Source: Xiphophorus maculatus
Taxonomy: Eukaryota > Chordata > Actinopteri > Cyprinodontiformes > Poeciliidae
Reading direction: 5' to 3'
DNA length: 64,000 nucleotides
Assembly (NCBI RefSeq): GCF_002775205.1
Contig: NC_036447.1
Location: 23,170,501 to 23,234,500 of the forward strand
A program made the translations under genes and the position numbers. How positions within the stretch are numbered: position 1 is the stretch's first letter; each line of letters starts with the position of its first letter. Shown here piece by piece: positions 36,901 to 49,400 of this stretch. The notes under the pieces were generated by a model. That model did not search any database. It was not told where the DNA came from and worked only from the letters and a program-made list of their open reading frames with translations.

Positions 36901-38461
36901 ATCCTGATGTCTAGAGATTTCATTTAGAAAAGTCTCAATTGTATTAGATTATCTAATTTTCAGCTTTTTTTAAGCCTCTTTACTCCATGGTATTTTGACA
37001 TTCTTGGACTGTTATCCTGTGGACAGTGTGAAAACACATTTGCCCTACTTTCCTTGCATTGCACTGAATGCAACTTGAGTTTGTAGAATCTGACTCACAA
37101 AGTTCTCCATGTGGGATGTATTGTCAATGTCATATTGTGTTTTTTGAGAAAAAAAAAAAAATTAAGCTTCCAGAATGGCCCCTTAAGGAATAAAGCTAAC
37201 TCTACCCTTTTCCCTTTCAGCTAGATAATCAAATTTGCTTTTATTTTTTTCTGTCTTGCCCTGAACTCTCCTTTTATTTACTGTTTCTCATTAGATTTCC
37301 ACCTTTCTTCTCTAACCAGGCTGTGCAGTCCTGTCTGTCTGCGGCTCCATTCATGCCGCAGTGTGTCTTCAAACAGCTTGTGTATTATCTGCTTTGCGGT
37401 CAACAGTTGCAAGTGATAAAGACAACAAATCAAGACTAATGACTTTTTAACTCCAGTTTAGCTTTCTCTCGGATCCTCCCTCCTCTGATAAAGCGTGTGA
37501 GCGGTCTGCTATGTTGACAGAAGTGTCGACAGATGCACTCGGCCCTGGGCAGGCATTCAACCTGTGGTTAAAAGTGCTGTCATGCTGACTGCGATGCAGG
37601 GACGCGCATGTGTATCTTCATCCCTCCGGCTACACACACGCACACACACAATCAGTGGAGAGCCGACCAAAGATACAGACCAGCGTGTAAATTGGCTTGG
37701 GAAGCTGCAGATGCGGAGCAAAGTATCACATCTCAATTGAAAGAAATGGCGGTCGTGCTGTTTGGAGCTGTGGCAACGAAGAGGCAGCAAAACAACTTTA
37801 CAAGGACAGACTGGTTTGGATTGAACAGGAACTGGAAAAGGGTTGTAACTCTGTGGTCTCCCACCACCGTCCCCTAACCCGAACCATATGCTTGAATATA
37901 ACTAAGGAGACATCTTTACCGAGTGTTGCTCCCTTCGGCCTTGTCTCTCCTTGCTGCTTAATCCCTTTAACAATCCTGGCTTGCTAACACATAAGCAACA
38001 TCATGCCTGATGATAATCTCCATGTCAGCATTGGCAGTTCATTTCCCTCAGAGCAAAATGTGCAACCTCCACGGATTACCCTCTGCTTTTCTTTTCTTAC
38101 TAGATGTGAATTACACCAACATCTGGCTTTTGTCTTTGGAGTCCAAAAGGTACAGTTGACATTATTTCCCAGGTTAAAAGGGAGTGACGGGTTTTTATCA
38201 ACTCCAGCGTCGATGGAAACACGACACCTCCAAGGACATGTGCACTTTTAAACTTATTGCAGTTCACTCTGATGTGAAACGAAAAGAAAAATTCTCGTTT
38301 TTAACTTTTAGGTGAGGGGTGGAAAGGTCATGTCTTGTTGCTTTATATTTTTTTAATTTTATGTTTCTTTCTATAACTAGAAAACAAAATTAATTTATGG
38401 TTCCCTGACTAAAAACAGTCATTTCATGGTAGTTTGATTGGAACAAATTGATTACCAGCAT

Positions 38462-38546
<85 letters not shown>

Positions 38547-40307
38547 GACTACCAACTGTAATTTGATTTGAGGACAGTTGGCAATAAAATAAATTGGATT
38601 TTGTCTCTGGGAAATTATTTCTATGTGGATTTAGCCATATGTTTTTGATAATTGTCTGACAAAAAAAAAGGCAATCCATTTTTTTTCCTGAAGATGTCCT
38701 GGTATTTCCAAGAGTTTATGAAGCCAAGGAACCTAACAAGGTTTTGGAAGAACTAGACTTTTGTAATAAAATGTATTTCTTTTTGTAGGATTCAATTCCT
38801 TGTTGAAGTTATTTACTGATTGTGCTTTTGTGATAAAAAGAAAATTGACATATTTATCGGCTGTTTTCCACATTTTCTGTCTATTATTTATGGTACTTTG
38901 GTCATGTGTGGATTTTTACAGTGCCCTATAAGTAAAGCTGAACCGAAGTGGAGCTTGAAATCGATGCTATTATGTGCGAAGAGTTTTGTTTATTCCAAAA
39001 ACATTAAATAAAACAAAAAGGCCTCTCCCAGCTCAAACATTAAATCATCAACACAAGAGGAGTTTTAAGACTCCAGATTAACATTGGGCCAGTATAAACA
39101 CTCCCATAAAGTTCACATCATGTTTTCCTGATAACAAAGTGCAGTACTAAACACTTACTTGTTAAAATAACTGACTTTTTACATGCATTGTGTCATAAAA
39201 TGCTAAAGTATAATACATTTTTTTTTTTGTGAAAAACATTCTGATCACACAAGGTATTTTTACATTTCGTCTACTTTCTTTTGTACCATTTTCAGGATAT
39301 TGCATTGATCTCGTCTCTTTCTGACATAAAGTCACTATTTTCGTTGAAACAAAGGCTGCATTGTTCCCTAACAGTCTCAGCAGTGACCTATAGTCCCATT
39401 TAGCATCCAGATACACATCTCCATTCTCTTGTCCCAACCTGATCGGCTACCTCCCTTGAATTCATCAGAGAGCTTTCTCTAATGCGCCACTGAAACAGGC
39501 TTATGATCACACCAGCTGTTTACAAATGACTTTCAGATCACCTATTGAAGACTGGACAAGGCCCAGACAGTAGGGGAAAACACCAACAGTACAGTTTAGT
39601 GGCCTCCTGTGGCCTCTAGAAAAATCCCCGTACACCCGCTTCACCCCGCCTGCAGGCGCCCTCCCCGCTTGTCTGTTCGCTATCTGGGGAGATGGTTCGA
39701 TAATTTTTCTGTTTATGTTTTGTGTTCTCTGCAGAGGTCTTTGTTGTGTACCTGTATTGTTAAGGACACATCGGACATGTCTGAGTTTGTGTTTGCACAC
39801 GTACACCGATTCGCAGCAAAACCGCATGCAGCACGTTGGGCACGTTCCAAATGAGATAAACTTCTTTAAGAAGTTTCCATTTTACGGTGGCGAACGGCGC
39901 AGCAGAACTGAAAGGAACTGCAAACAGAAGTGACAACCAAATGCAACAGAAGAAAGGACGCAAACAACAACAACAAAATGCTGCAGTAACAGAAAATAGA
40001 AGCAAACAATCAGCAAAACAAATACAAACCAACAGGGTACAACCATAAATAAAATGCATCAAACACACACAAAGACGAAATGCAAACAAAAGATGTCAAA
40101 AAAAATCTATCTATATACAGAGAGCGATATGTTTTTATCTTTTTACTTGGAGTGTGTAAATATCTTGTTTCAGCTGTTCCTGTGCATACCATTTTTTTAG
40201 GTGGCCATGTTTTTCCCTTTCTATGGTCAAAATCTTTGCATGAATTATATTAAAAATTTTTTTGTGTAGTGAATTGAGCTTCAACAATTATTTTTATCTA
40301 TCACTAG
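36901..40307. other. Intergenic DNA, mostly unassigned
   Basis: Includes the AAT microsatellite at 38462-38544 and a GC-richer patch at about 37310-37870 with no recognisable exon. An A/CAAA-rich low-complexity run at about 39940-40110 completes it. Several short open frames exist, none with motif support. Confidence 0.35.
38462..38544. repeat. (AAT)n microsatellite
   Basis: About 27 uninterrupted AAT units (TAATAATAAT...). Confidence 0.98.
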
Positions 40308-40640
40308 GAGCAGACTGAGCAACTGAATTTGCAGCAGATGCAGCGAGTGTTGGAGCAATGCTTGGCATGTGATCCAGGCCTGATTTTTCAGGTACTCAGC
40401 CATTCTGCTGCTCCTCCAACACCACTTCCTGCCCCCAGCCAACCATCCTGGTGTGTCTGTCAGAGATGCAGAGAGACGACGCCTTCTGTGGTGGAGAGGA
40501 AGCGTTGAATGCAACAGCCACCTTGTTGCAGTTCAGCGTTACCACATATGGAAGCGTACATTCTGGTTTGCTTCAGTTCATACATCAAAATGTGATAATG
40601 GAACGACTCCAGTTCAGCCGGTGACCTATTTTTTCAATAA
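40308..40640 (+). pseudogene. P2X7-like intracellular (PHTF-type zinc) domain fragment, broken
   Basis: After a good acceptor (TTATCTATCACTAG) the plus strand is open from 40308 to a TGA at 40507-40509. It translates as EQTEQLNLQQMQRVLEQCLA, then CDPGLIFQVL, a Pro-rich linker, PSWCVCQRCRETTPSVVERK. This matches the order of the P2X7-type C-terminal domain carried by many fish proteins: a helix with NPGLVFQ, a Pro-rich linker, then WCxCxxC with a following MPT...CC. The WCVC and RC cysteines are present; the next Cys pair is lost at a stop that a one-base frameshift would relieve (40507-40516 region). It is either an exon with an early end or, more likely, a decayed gene fragment. Confidence 0.45.
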
Positions 40641-41669
40641 GACAATTTAGATTTGATCCATTCTTTGACAAGGTGTAGGAGACATGACAAGAAAAATAAT
40701 AATCATAATCATACCTCAAGTGCCAGTACTTGTGAACCTCTTTCAGCCAGCGTTCATTGAGAATGACTTCAGATAAAGCCTGATGGGAACCGGACCCGTT
40801 CTCTTTCCACTCCTTGTCTCTTGCTCCTCCAAGGGACCACGCTGGCAGGGCTCCTGGGGCCACTCATGCTCTCCTGTGACACGGTGTTGAAGGCCTCGCC
40901 ACGTGTCCTAAATCAGAAAATGAACCTAACAGTTTGAACTTACTTTTATTATTTTTAAATGTACATTTTTGCAGTGGTTGCATCTTTCCCCCCATATTTT
41001 TCCCACAACGCATGTACAATGTACAGTAAATGGATTGCACATTTACAAATGCATTGTAAATGTACAATGTAATATGTACAAATGCATTATACATATTGTA
41101 GCAGACCCCCCAAATGAAGGATTGTGGCTGTACTGATGAACAGTGAAGTTTATTGGAAGTAAACCCTGAGATTCTCCGTAAGAGCTGTATGCACAAACAC
41201 ACACAGAAGACAGAGGGTAAGCTACAAAAACACGCTCTTACAACCGTAACGTCCGAACCAAAAAAATTATGTTCACTACTAAAATATCAACTCTTATTCA
41301 GAAACTATACCAATATTCATATACAGTAAAACAAATTCACAATTTCAACCAATCAATAATAGAAATATTCTTATTTACAAAATAAACATACCTTGTGCCT
41401 CTATCAAGTGGGCTGCTAATAACCAGATACATTTTATCACGTTATTGCAACAGGTAACGTAGGTACTTGATTGTGCAATAACACAACACTATGTGCCTGG
41501 AAAATACACAATACTGGCCATTTAGGATATATCTGATTTATCTTGCACAATAGAATCATCTTATAAACACAAAATACAAATGGTTTCAGTGTTAAATTAA
41601 ACAACGGAGCAACACATAATTGTCATTTGACTTTAGCAACTTCTAAAGCTTTGTCAGTAATGCCAGCTT

Positions 41670-42020
41670 ACCTCAAGCACGGAAGCTCTCATGGTGTTGT
41701 CAGTGATATCTTGTTCTAGGACTTCTCAGACAAGAACCGAGGACCTGGACCTCCATGAATGATCGACGTGGCAATCAGATGATATTCATCATCTTTAGCA
41801 GCTGGGTAGATTTTGCTCACATCAATCTCACATTCACCAACAGTTGTCACATTCTTATGAGGAAAATCTGAAATGTCTCTCTTACTGACATCAATACCTG
41901 CTCTGTCAAAAGTGACACATTTCTTTTCACGCGGTCCGTCAAAGATTCTGCGTGTTCTCAGCAGTTCATCAAAAGGGTAAAGAACTCGTGCGTGGGACCA
42001 CCGTTGTCTTCTCCGTCATG
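41670..42020 (-). pseudogene. HECT-domain-like exon (G2E3-like family of fish), frameshifted
   Basis: The minus-strand frame, open from about 42020 to a TAG at 41716-41718, contains VLYPFDELLRTRRIFDGPRE and, near its end, DEYHLIATSIIHGGPGPRFL. The HGGPGPxFLS signature is characteristic of the HECT domain start in fish G2/M-phase-specific E3 ligase-like proteins. After a frame shift the expected continuation LEQDITDNTMRASVLE follows, ending at a donor (CTTGAG then GTAAGC). About ten residues are missing at the break. Without flanking exons it is probably a dead copy of an expanded, transposon-like family. Function is not claimed. Confidence 0.45.
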
Positions 42021-44814
42021 CCTTTCATGTCTTTCATTATAATTTTTTTCTTGCACTGTTTTTGATTGCTCAGTATTGCATATATTGCTTAAAAGTGAAC
42101 ACTGTTAACATGGACATAATTGACAATTACACTGTCAATTACATTGTCAGTGTAATTGTAATAATTTGGATTTGATTTTGATTTGTTACATAAAAGAACA
42201 AACTAAAAACCATTTATGTGTGAATGGTTATTGGGACTCGACATGCACATTTGGAGAAGGTCGGCCATAACTATCCATGAGTGTCAGCAGATTTCCCAGC
42301 AGCTTGTTTCCAGAACGCACCGATGTTCAGCAGCAAAACGTCGGGGAAAGTTTGAAGTCGCACTGGGATCATTTAAAGATGGACGCACACATGTTTCAAT
42401 CTCCTTGTCTATTCTTTTGCTCGACTCATTCTTCCCAAGAGACAGCTTCGCAAAAGGAAAGCCAGACCATGCCACCCAGGGTAGTTCCCCAACCTCCGAC
42501 CCCTCGTGTCACCCGTCCGTCTCCGTCAGACCCTGTGAACTGTCTCACCACAGGAGGGAGTTACAGCTCAGCTTATTTTCAACGCAGCGTTTTATTGCCC
42601 ATGCCTTCAAACTCAAACATGGTGAGCTCTCAACACAGTCTGTCCACTGGCTTCAAAAAAGAATAAATAAATAAATAAATAAAAGAACTCCTGTGTGATT
42701 TGTGTTATTTACTTTTGAGAGTTGAGAATTTTTCTCATGGCTGATGGTTTTTGGACAAAAAATGTCTTTTAATTTAAAGCCGGCTTTGGTTGCCATGAAA
42801 GGTTGTGTGCCTGTGTGTTGTTGCTGCAAAGTGAAAAATCAACATCAGATATTTAGTTTAAATGATGTATGCTGTATGGGATGCCTGAAATATTATACTT
42901 CAAGAATGACAGGAAATTATAAGCTTTTTTGTTAGCATAATCAAATTGTCACCAGTCTGATAAACTGATGTGAAAATCCTTTAATCCCCTCAATCTCAAA
43001 TGTACTTATTTACAGTTAGCATTGCACAGGAAGGTTTGCTGTTTGCATGGCACAATACACGAGATGACACATTTTATGTTTTTGTGCATCCTGAAAGTAT
43101 TAATATATATTTATATTGTCTAGATTTCCCACTCTCACAGGAATTGATTGTGTTTTTTCCAGTTATGGCAGTGAAGCTATATCTGCAACCTGGGTCAGTC
43201 AAAAATGAGCTAAAGTAAGATTATTATAAAGTAAAGTTATTTTAGTTGCACTTAACTGATCTTTATGAGATTGAAATAAATGTAACTTTATATGATTCGA
43301 CATGAAAACAATAATTAAAAGCTAATTTAAGTTACTATTTGATATGTGTTTATATTGTTTTATTGTCTTTGAAGAGCTGCCTGCCTCAGTTCCCATCAAA
43401 AACAAACTCACCGGATGAATGGGAATAAAAGCACATCTAAAAATGTCAGGGGTTTGAATAATTTTGAGGTCAAATGCAAGTTTAGCCCAAGTCACCTGCA
43501 TTTGATTTTGTTGTGATTCAGTGTGTGTGCACAGAGATCTGCGCACGTCTTCATGTAGTAATGAATGTAAAAGGCCGACATTACACCAGCGTCCTGTCAG
43601 TGTCTGGATCAAATTGCAGGATTCAGATTTCTAAAAGGAATTTGGAGAAATATTAAACCAGTTTAAAAGAAGAAAAAGACTGCAGCAAAGGAAAAGAATT
43701 TACAATTTGAGGTCGCAAGAAATGAAAACTGAAGTTTGTGAACTATCAAAATGTCAAATCGCCAAAGATTCTTGGCCTTTAATGTTTGTGGACAGCCCAC
43801 CTAAGTATATCGTCAATCCAGCTGCATGTAATTCAGATGTGGGTCATGACTTCTAGATTGTGTTACTCTTTGCTCGGTTAGAACTGAAAGAGCCATTGAG
43901 TTTCCGTTTCATTTGGCATTTATCACATGTAGCTAAAACACAGGAAGGCCGTTAAAGTTATTACATGATGGCAAAGGATTTCTGCGATACCGGACCTTTT
44001 TCCAGACATTTTATGTGAAATGTTTTCCCCCCGCATTACTGGTGAGGAAACACCATCGTTGCAGAAATATCTGGATGGTGTTTGGGATTAAGTTGCAGGA
44101 TCTGAAGCTTTTATTTCTTGGCTTTTGTGACTGGCAGCCACAAACCAGAAATTCATAAATAAATTAACAAAAAAAGAAAAACTCTCCACCTCATTTAGAT
44201 TTTTCCATCCAGTGTTGAAAGTGACAGGAAAATATTACAAGTGTGTATAAAGCCTGTAATGGCTGTTTTAAACTTTTGTATAAAAGTGACCAGTGCCAGT
44301 AAAATCCATCAAAGTGGTCTCAATCTGGAGATAAATTTTTTACTGAATTGGCTCTTTGCTTTATGTATCACCAAGGCTGATTGTGACAACATTACAAAAC
44401 AAGTAATGACAACCTTCCCTATGATGCTGCTGCCTTATCGCACACCAAGCAGCTGCTTTCACAACAAACCCGCTGTCCACAGACCAGCTGGGCTGTAATA
44501 GATGGGAATTAGGAGCATCGTAGATGATGAAACTGAGAAGTGTTATGGTTTCCATTCACATTCTCAGGCAGCCAAGGGGATGTGAACCGATGACATCACA
44601 GTTAACAAGCCTGTATCTCCAAATAACATGCTGATGCTGCCCTGTTTAAATCAGCTGACAAAAGAACGATGACAGCAGCTGCATAATTGGTTGACTGAGT
44701 AACACGTTGTTACTGTTGACGGTATCTCTGAGATCTTGGCAAACCCACTTTGTGACCTTGCTTCTACTTCCCAGTTTCTGGGATGCCATAAAAAAGAAAA
44801 CCCAGAAATATTCC
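42021..44814. other. Intergenic DNA, mostly unassigned
   Basis: Contains an imperfect hairpin at about 42122-42160 (ACAATTACACTG and its inverse) and an (AAAT)5 run at 42662-42684. A GC-richer patch lies at 42270-42660, where two overlapping plus-strand frames (129 and 152 codons) are open but show no domain or conserved pattern. No exon can be supported. Confidence 0.35.
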
Positions 44815-46420
44815 CAGTCCTTGAACTTTTCCACATTTTGCTGCATTACAAGTACAACCATCAATGAATTTTATTGGATTTGATGTGACAGACTGACTGA
44901 AGTAGTGTGTGCTTGTGAAGTGGAAGGAGAATGTCACTTAGTTTTTTTTACACCCATAAACGTGTAAAGGGCTTTTGTGAGTCAGTGCTTTTTTGAACAA
45001 CCTGCTGCTACGTCTCTATAAACTCCACATAGCACTGCGTCTGAATAATTTTACCCATTCTTTTTGTGACATAGCTCAAGCTCAGTCGGCTTGGATGGAG
45101 AGTATCAGTGAACTTCAGTTTTTTAAAAAGGTTTTTTTGCATATTTGTCAAAACTGTCACCATGTCATGATTCACCTCCCTCCAGTGCTACTATTGCCTT
45201 TGGAGAAATACGCCGCCCTCGACGAAAATACCCAATCAGCGCCAGAAGGAAGGTCTTACTGCTGTCAATCAATTTTCTCTGCTCAGTGTGCTAATAGACC
45301 CTTTTCACAGTTACGTAAGACAACGGCCGTTATGACTCGAAGCAGTGTACCTTTATTTCCGGTGTGATTTTGCCTCAGGAAACCTGACTGAAAAATTCAC
45401 GGATACTCATTATCTTAAGGCTATAATTAAAGGTAAGGTTAATAACAACAGCATTTAAGTGTTAGACAGCCATTATCAGCCATGGTCAATTTAACCATTC
45501 TCCAATGGTAAATAAAGGAAAAAAGCCTCCAGTCGGAAAGTAAGCCAGCTAGCAGCAGCTTTAGCCACATTTAGGAAAAATATGCACCGCTGTCTGTCGG
45601 TGCTATAACGTTTAGAGGTTCACTTTCTGTATTAACTTTAATAAAACAGTATTTACGTGTTAGATAGCCGTTATTAGTCATTGTCAATTCACCCTTCTCT
45701 AACTGTGTATAAAAGAAACAGCCTCCAATCGGAGAGTAAGCCAGCTAGCAGCAGCTTTAGCCACAGTTAGGTAAAATATACACCGCTGCCTGTTAGTGCT
45801 GTAATGTTAAAAGGTTCACTTTATATATTAACGTAAAATCACTGACATCTTTCGACACTGTTGTTTAGAAAAGCATTTTAAATATTGACTTAATCGCTAT
45901 GTGTCAAATATTTGACATATTCTGAGGTGACTCATAATTTCTCTTTTTGTTTTGTTGGTGGATTCACGTCTAAACTTTGACTAGGTCTTTTTAACACATG
46001 GTCATGCTTGGATCTAAACCGATCTGTTGTTACTCTGGCTGGACGGGGAATCTCTGGCCTAGTCTCAGGTTTTGTTCCTTCTATCAGGTTTTCTTCCAGG
46101 ACTGACATGAATTTAGCTCTGTCCATCTTTCCATCAACTCTAATCTTCCTCCCTGTTCCTGCTCAAGCGAAACGTCCCACAGCATCATTCTGCCACCACC
46201 AGCCTTCACAGAGGAGACGGTGTGTTTATTATGATGATCAATATAAATCAGCATTTTGGCTGTTTTGGTCAAAAGTTTCCCTTTTGGACTCATCTGACCA
46301 AAACTTCTTCTTCATACTTGCTATGTTACCTACTGTTTGGGTGAATACATTCTTATACTTAATATTAAGTGTAAAATCTCATTTAAATACTTTGAAGTTT
46401 GAGCTTGTAAGGTAAGAAAA
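44815..46420 (-). mobile_element. Tc1-type transposon, interrupted by a nested insertion
   Basis: The left piece (44815-about 45130) shows TTGCTGCATTACAAGTACAA, GGATTTGATGTGACAGACTG and CTCAAGCTCAGTCGGCTTGG. The right piece (about 45957-46420) shows TTTGACTAGGTCTTTTTAAC, GGTTTTCTTCCAGGACTGAC, CCATCTTTCCATCAACTC and CCACAGCATCATTCTGCCAC, in the order of one fish Tc1 family. The minus strand of the right piece encodes MMLWDVSLEQEQGGRLELME and MDRAKFMSVLEENLIEG, decayed transposase. About 0.8 kb of unrelated DNA separates the two pieces. Frames are broken; it is inactive. Confidence 0.75.
45438..45835. repeat. Diverged tandem duplication (~200-bp unit, two copies)
   Basis: Unit 1 (about 45438-45640) and unit 2 (about 45641-45835) share the sequence GTGTTAGACAGCCATTAT or its variant GTGTTAGATAGCCGTTAT. 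Both also have GTAAGCCAGCTAGCAGCAGC, TTTAGCCACA, CACCGCTG and GGTTCACTTT, in the same order. Identity is about 80% by eye. It lies within the DNA that interrupts the Tc1 element. Confidence 0.85.
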
Positions 46421-49400
46421 TGCCTTTATGAGGTATACAGCATGAAAGCATTCAGCGCTGCATCTTGTGCTGAGTGTCAGGCACGTGTGCCCCATTAATT
46501 TGACGTGATTAAATGACTGGGATTTGTCAGCTGCCTGGCACCGGTCACCGCCGGGGATTTGGGTTACATGAGCTTACATCTGGTCACTTCCTGCGGCGTC
46601 CACACTGCGTATTTAACATCACACCTGCAAAATGAGGTCTTCGGAGACAGAGGCTTATGAAACACATATGAAGACTTCACTTTGGCCTCCCCTCCTCCAC
46701 CGCTACCCCCCGTCCAACTCCAACAGAGCAAGTTCAGAACGGCTATGAGAAAAATCTAACCTCTCCTGGGTCGGTCCAGGAAGTCCAGTCCAATATAGCC
46801 TGACGTCTCACTCCAATCACCGATCTGAAAACAAAATGTTCGCTTGCTTGTTTGTAATCCGCACAGGGTCACAACTGTGGAGGTCGTGTGAGTAATCAGG
46901 CTTGTCATTAACCTGCTCAGATTGCTGGTTTTATAGGGACTGACACAGTTGGAAACATTAACTTTCGTTTACCTTGGCTTCAAGCCACATCGAATTCACT
47001 GCTAAACATCTTAGGATTGTTTGGAGTAGAACTAAGTAGAGCATATTTACTTTTGAACACCATGGAAATATTGACAGGCTTTTCAGATGGCAATTTAGAG
47101 AAAAGAAGAGCAATCGCTGGGGATTCGATTAATTGTTGGCACAGACGACATTTTAGCAGCTTGTCAGCATCAAACTGATGAAGAACTTTGTAAAGAACCA
47201 AAGGTGGTAAAACAAACAAACAAACAAAAAAAGTTGTTTTCTCTGTGATCTAAAAGTCTTTCAGATGTGTGGGAAAATTCAACAGACGACACCGCGGATG
47301 GAAAATTTAACGGTACACAGAGAATAATGGTAAACAGAGAGAGGAAGATGAGAAAAAGCAGAACCTCGGTAGCGACTTGTGATGTACGTTCAGGACACGC
47401 TGGCAGATTCATCCAAACTCTGCTTCCTATCGGCTGTTAGGCTTCAAAGAAATCTTTCTCTGGATTTACTGCCGAAAGAATTACACAAAATGTTTTCAAT
47501 GTGACAGTCTAACATTCAACTTATATTTAAAAAGTTCGATTGAGTTGTTGTAGTGGAGTAATTGGAGCAACAAGACGTGTCCACTAAATAAAATGTGTGT
47601 TTAATGTTCTTTGCAAAAACTTCCAGGGGTTTTCCATAATTTTCATGAACTGAAGAGACAAGGGAAGCTGCAGACAAATTAATCAATCAGTAAACTGATT
47701 TTGCTGCAGGACTTCATCCATTTCTGCAGCAGTGATTAACAATCAGCTGTTTCTATAAACGTTGAAAAAATAAAACTGCTGTCGACGGATGAACTAGTGC
47801 TGTACTGAGTGAATGATTCATCGGTTGGAGTTCAGTGTTTCCCCTAAAAATGACCAGTTTCTGAACTGAAGATGAGTCAAACAGCAGGTAAAATTAAACT
47901 AACCTGAAAGAAAAAAGACATTTGAAAGACCTTCTGAAACCCAGATAATAATGATTGATTAAAATCCTTTTAAAGTATGGCTCCTTGAAAGCAATAAATG
48001 AGTAAATGCACCAAGTCTTTAGCACAGATTTGTGCCTAAGCAAGATGAGAGTAAGAAAAATATTAAACCAGACATTAAAAAAAATGTGTTTTCATTGTCA
48101 CCTCACAGTTTCTATAATCTTTTAGATTACATCTGAAATGCTCAATTTGAAATGATATTGTTTCAATATCAACTTCTTGCAGGTCTCGCCTGTCTCATAA
48201 AAGGAAGTAGCAGAGAAGTCAGCTCTCCTCTAAGTAGGTGGTGCTGGTCTGCCGAATGCATGCAGAGGTCTGTGATAACCAGGCAACAGAGACACAGGCT
48301 GCCTGGTCCCGCGTCACAGAGGAACGACCCTTTAAACAGGGATTCTTGTAAACCTTTTTTGTTCAGGATGTCTTCCAAAATGGATCATGAATGAAAAAAA
48401 GCATTTACTTTTTCTTTTCAGAGCTCGTACTTGCAAACAAGTAATGATATCCGTCTTTCTGGTCTCTTTTGTTCTGCTGTTCTGCTTTGTCCCCCCCGAG
48501 TCAGACATAAAGGATGTCTGCAAATGGAAACTGCAATCAACACGTTTGTCAATGTCGTTTTTTTTTTGTTTTTTTTTTTAGTGTTAGTTTGCAGAAACCC
48601 TGAAAGTCTCAGTTGTGATCGATTTAACAACATTCCAAAGGGCCCAGGAGCTAATTTCTGTCAATTTGATGCTGAATTATTGCGGGTTATGTGGAGTTTG
48701 AGTGACATTAGTTATTGTGAATGGCCTCATCCTTCTTATGTTTTTCCCCATGCAAAGCCACTTTCAGCGATAGAAACAGAGGCTAAATGGAGCTAAAATC
48801 CATCGAGGTTTTGGGCGACAACTGCTTTTAGGTATGAAGAGAAGAAATGAGTTTAAAGCAGAAAAAATAAAATCGAAGGACAGTTCTCTTGGTAAAATTT
48901 CTATTTAATAATCCAAATAATGGAATTGATTGCCTGTAAAACATAAAATGGTTCCTTAGGTAAATTTTATGCAGATTTAAGAACCAGAATAAAAACACTT
49001 CATACTGCAGCACTTTACTGTAAGACAATAGATTCTACGTAAAAACTATATTTTCTGTTGCCCCTTAACAAAATTACTAAAGAATTATACATCACTGCTT
49101 ACAAAGAAATGTAAATATTTTTGCCTAAATTTCTAACAGAGGATTTTATTTAGCTCAAATTCTATAGATAGAACTAATTATGCAAGAAAGTTTAAAAAGA
49201 AAAATCAATGTTATCTTTCCTTATGTGACAAATTACTCAAGATCTTGTAGGTCACCTGGACACAAACACTATAAAAAGAAAGTCTGAGCAAAGTGACGTT
49301 TTATTTATTAAATTGACCGAGGAGAATGAAGATGCTAAGGTAAATAACGGAGAAGGCTATTAATGTTTTGTCTCCCCCCCACCCCCCCAACAGGCTGACT

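Noticed and set aside
40585..40920. Minus-strand 92-codon frame considered as another exon of the HECT-like fragment
   Set aside because: Its sequence does not continue the HECT domain in any frame, and other frames are interrupted.
42216..42674. Two overlapping plus-strand frames of 152 and 129 codons
   Set aside because: No family resemblance, and the presence of two long frames over the same bases indicates composition rather than coding.
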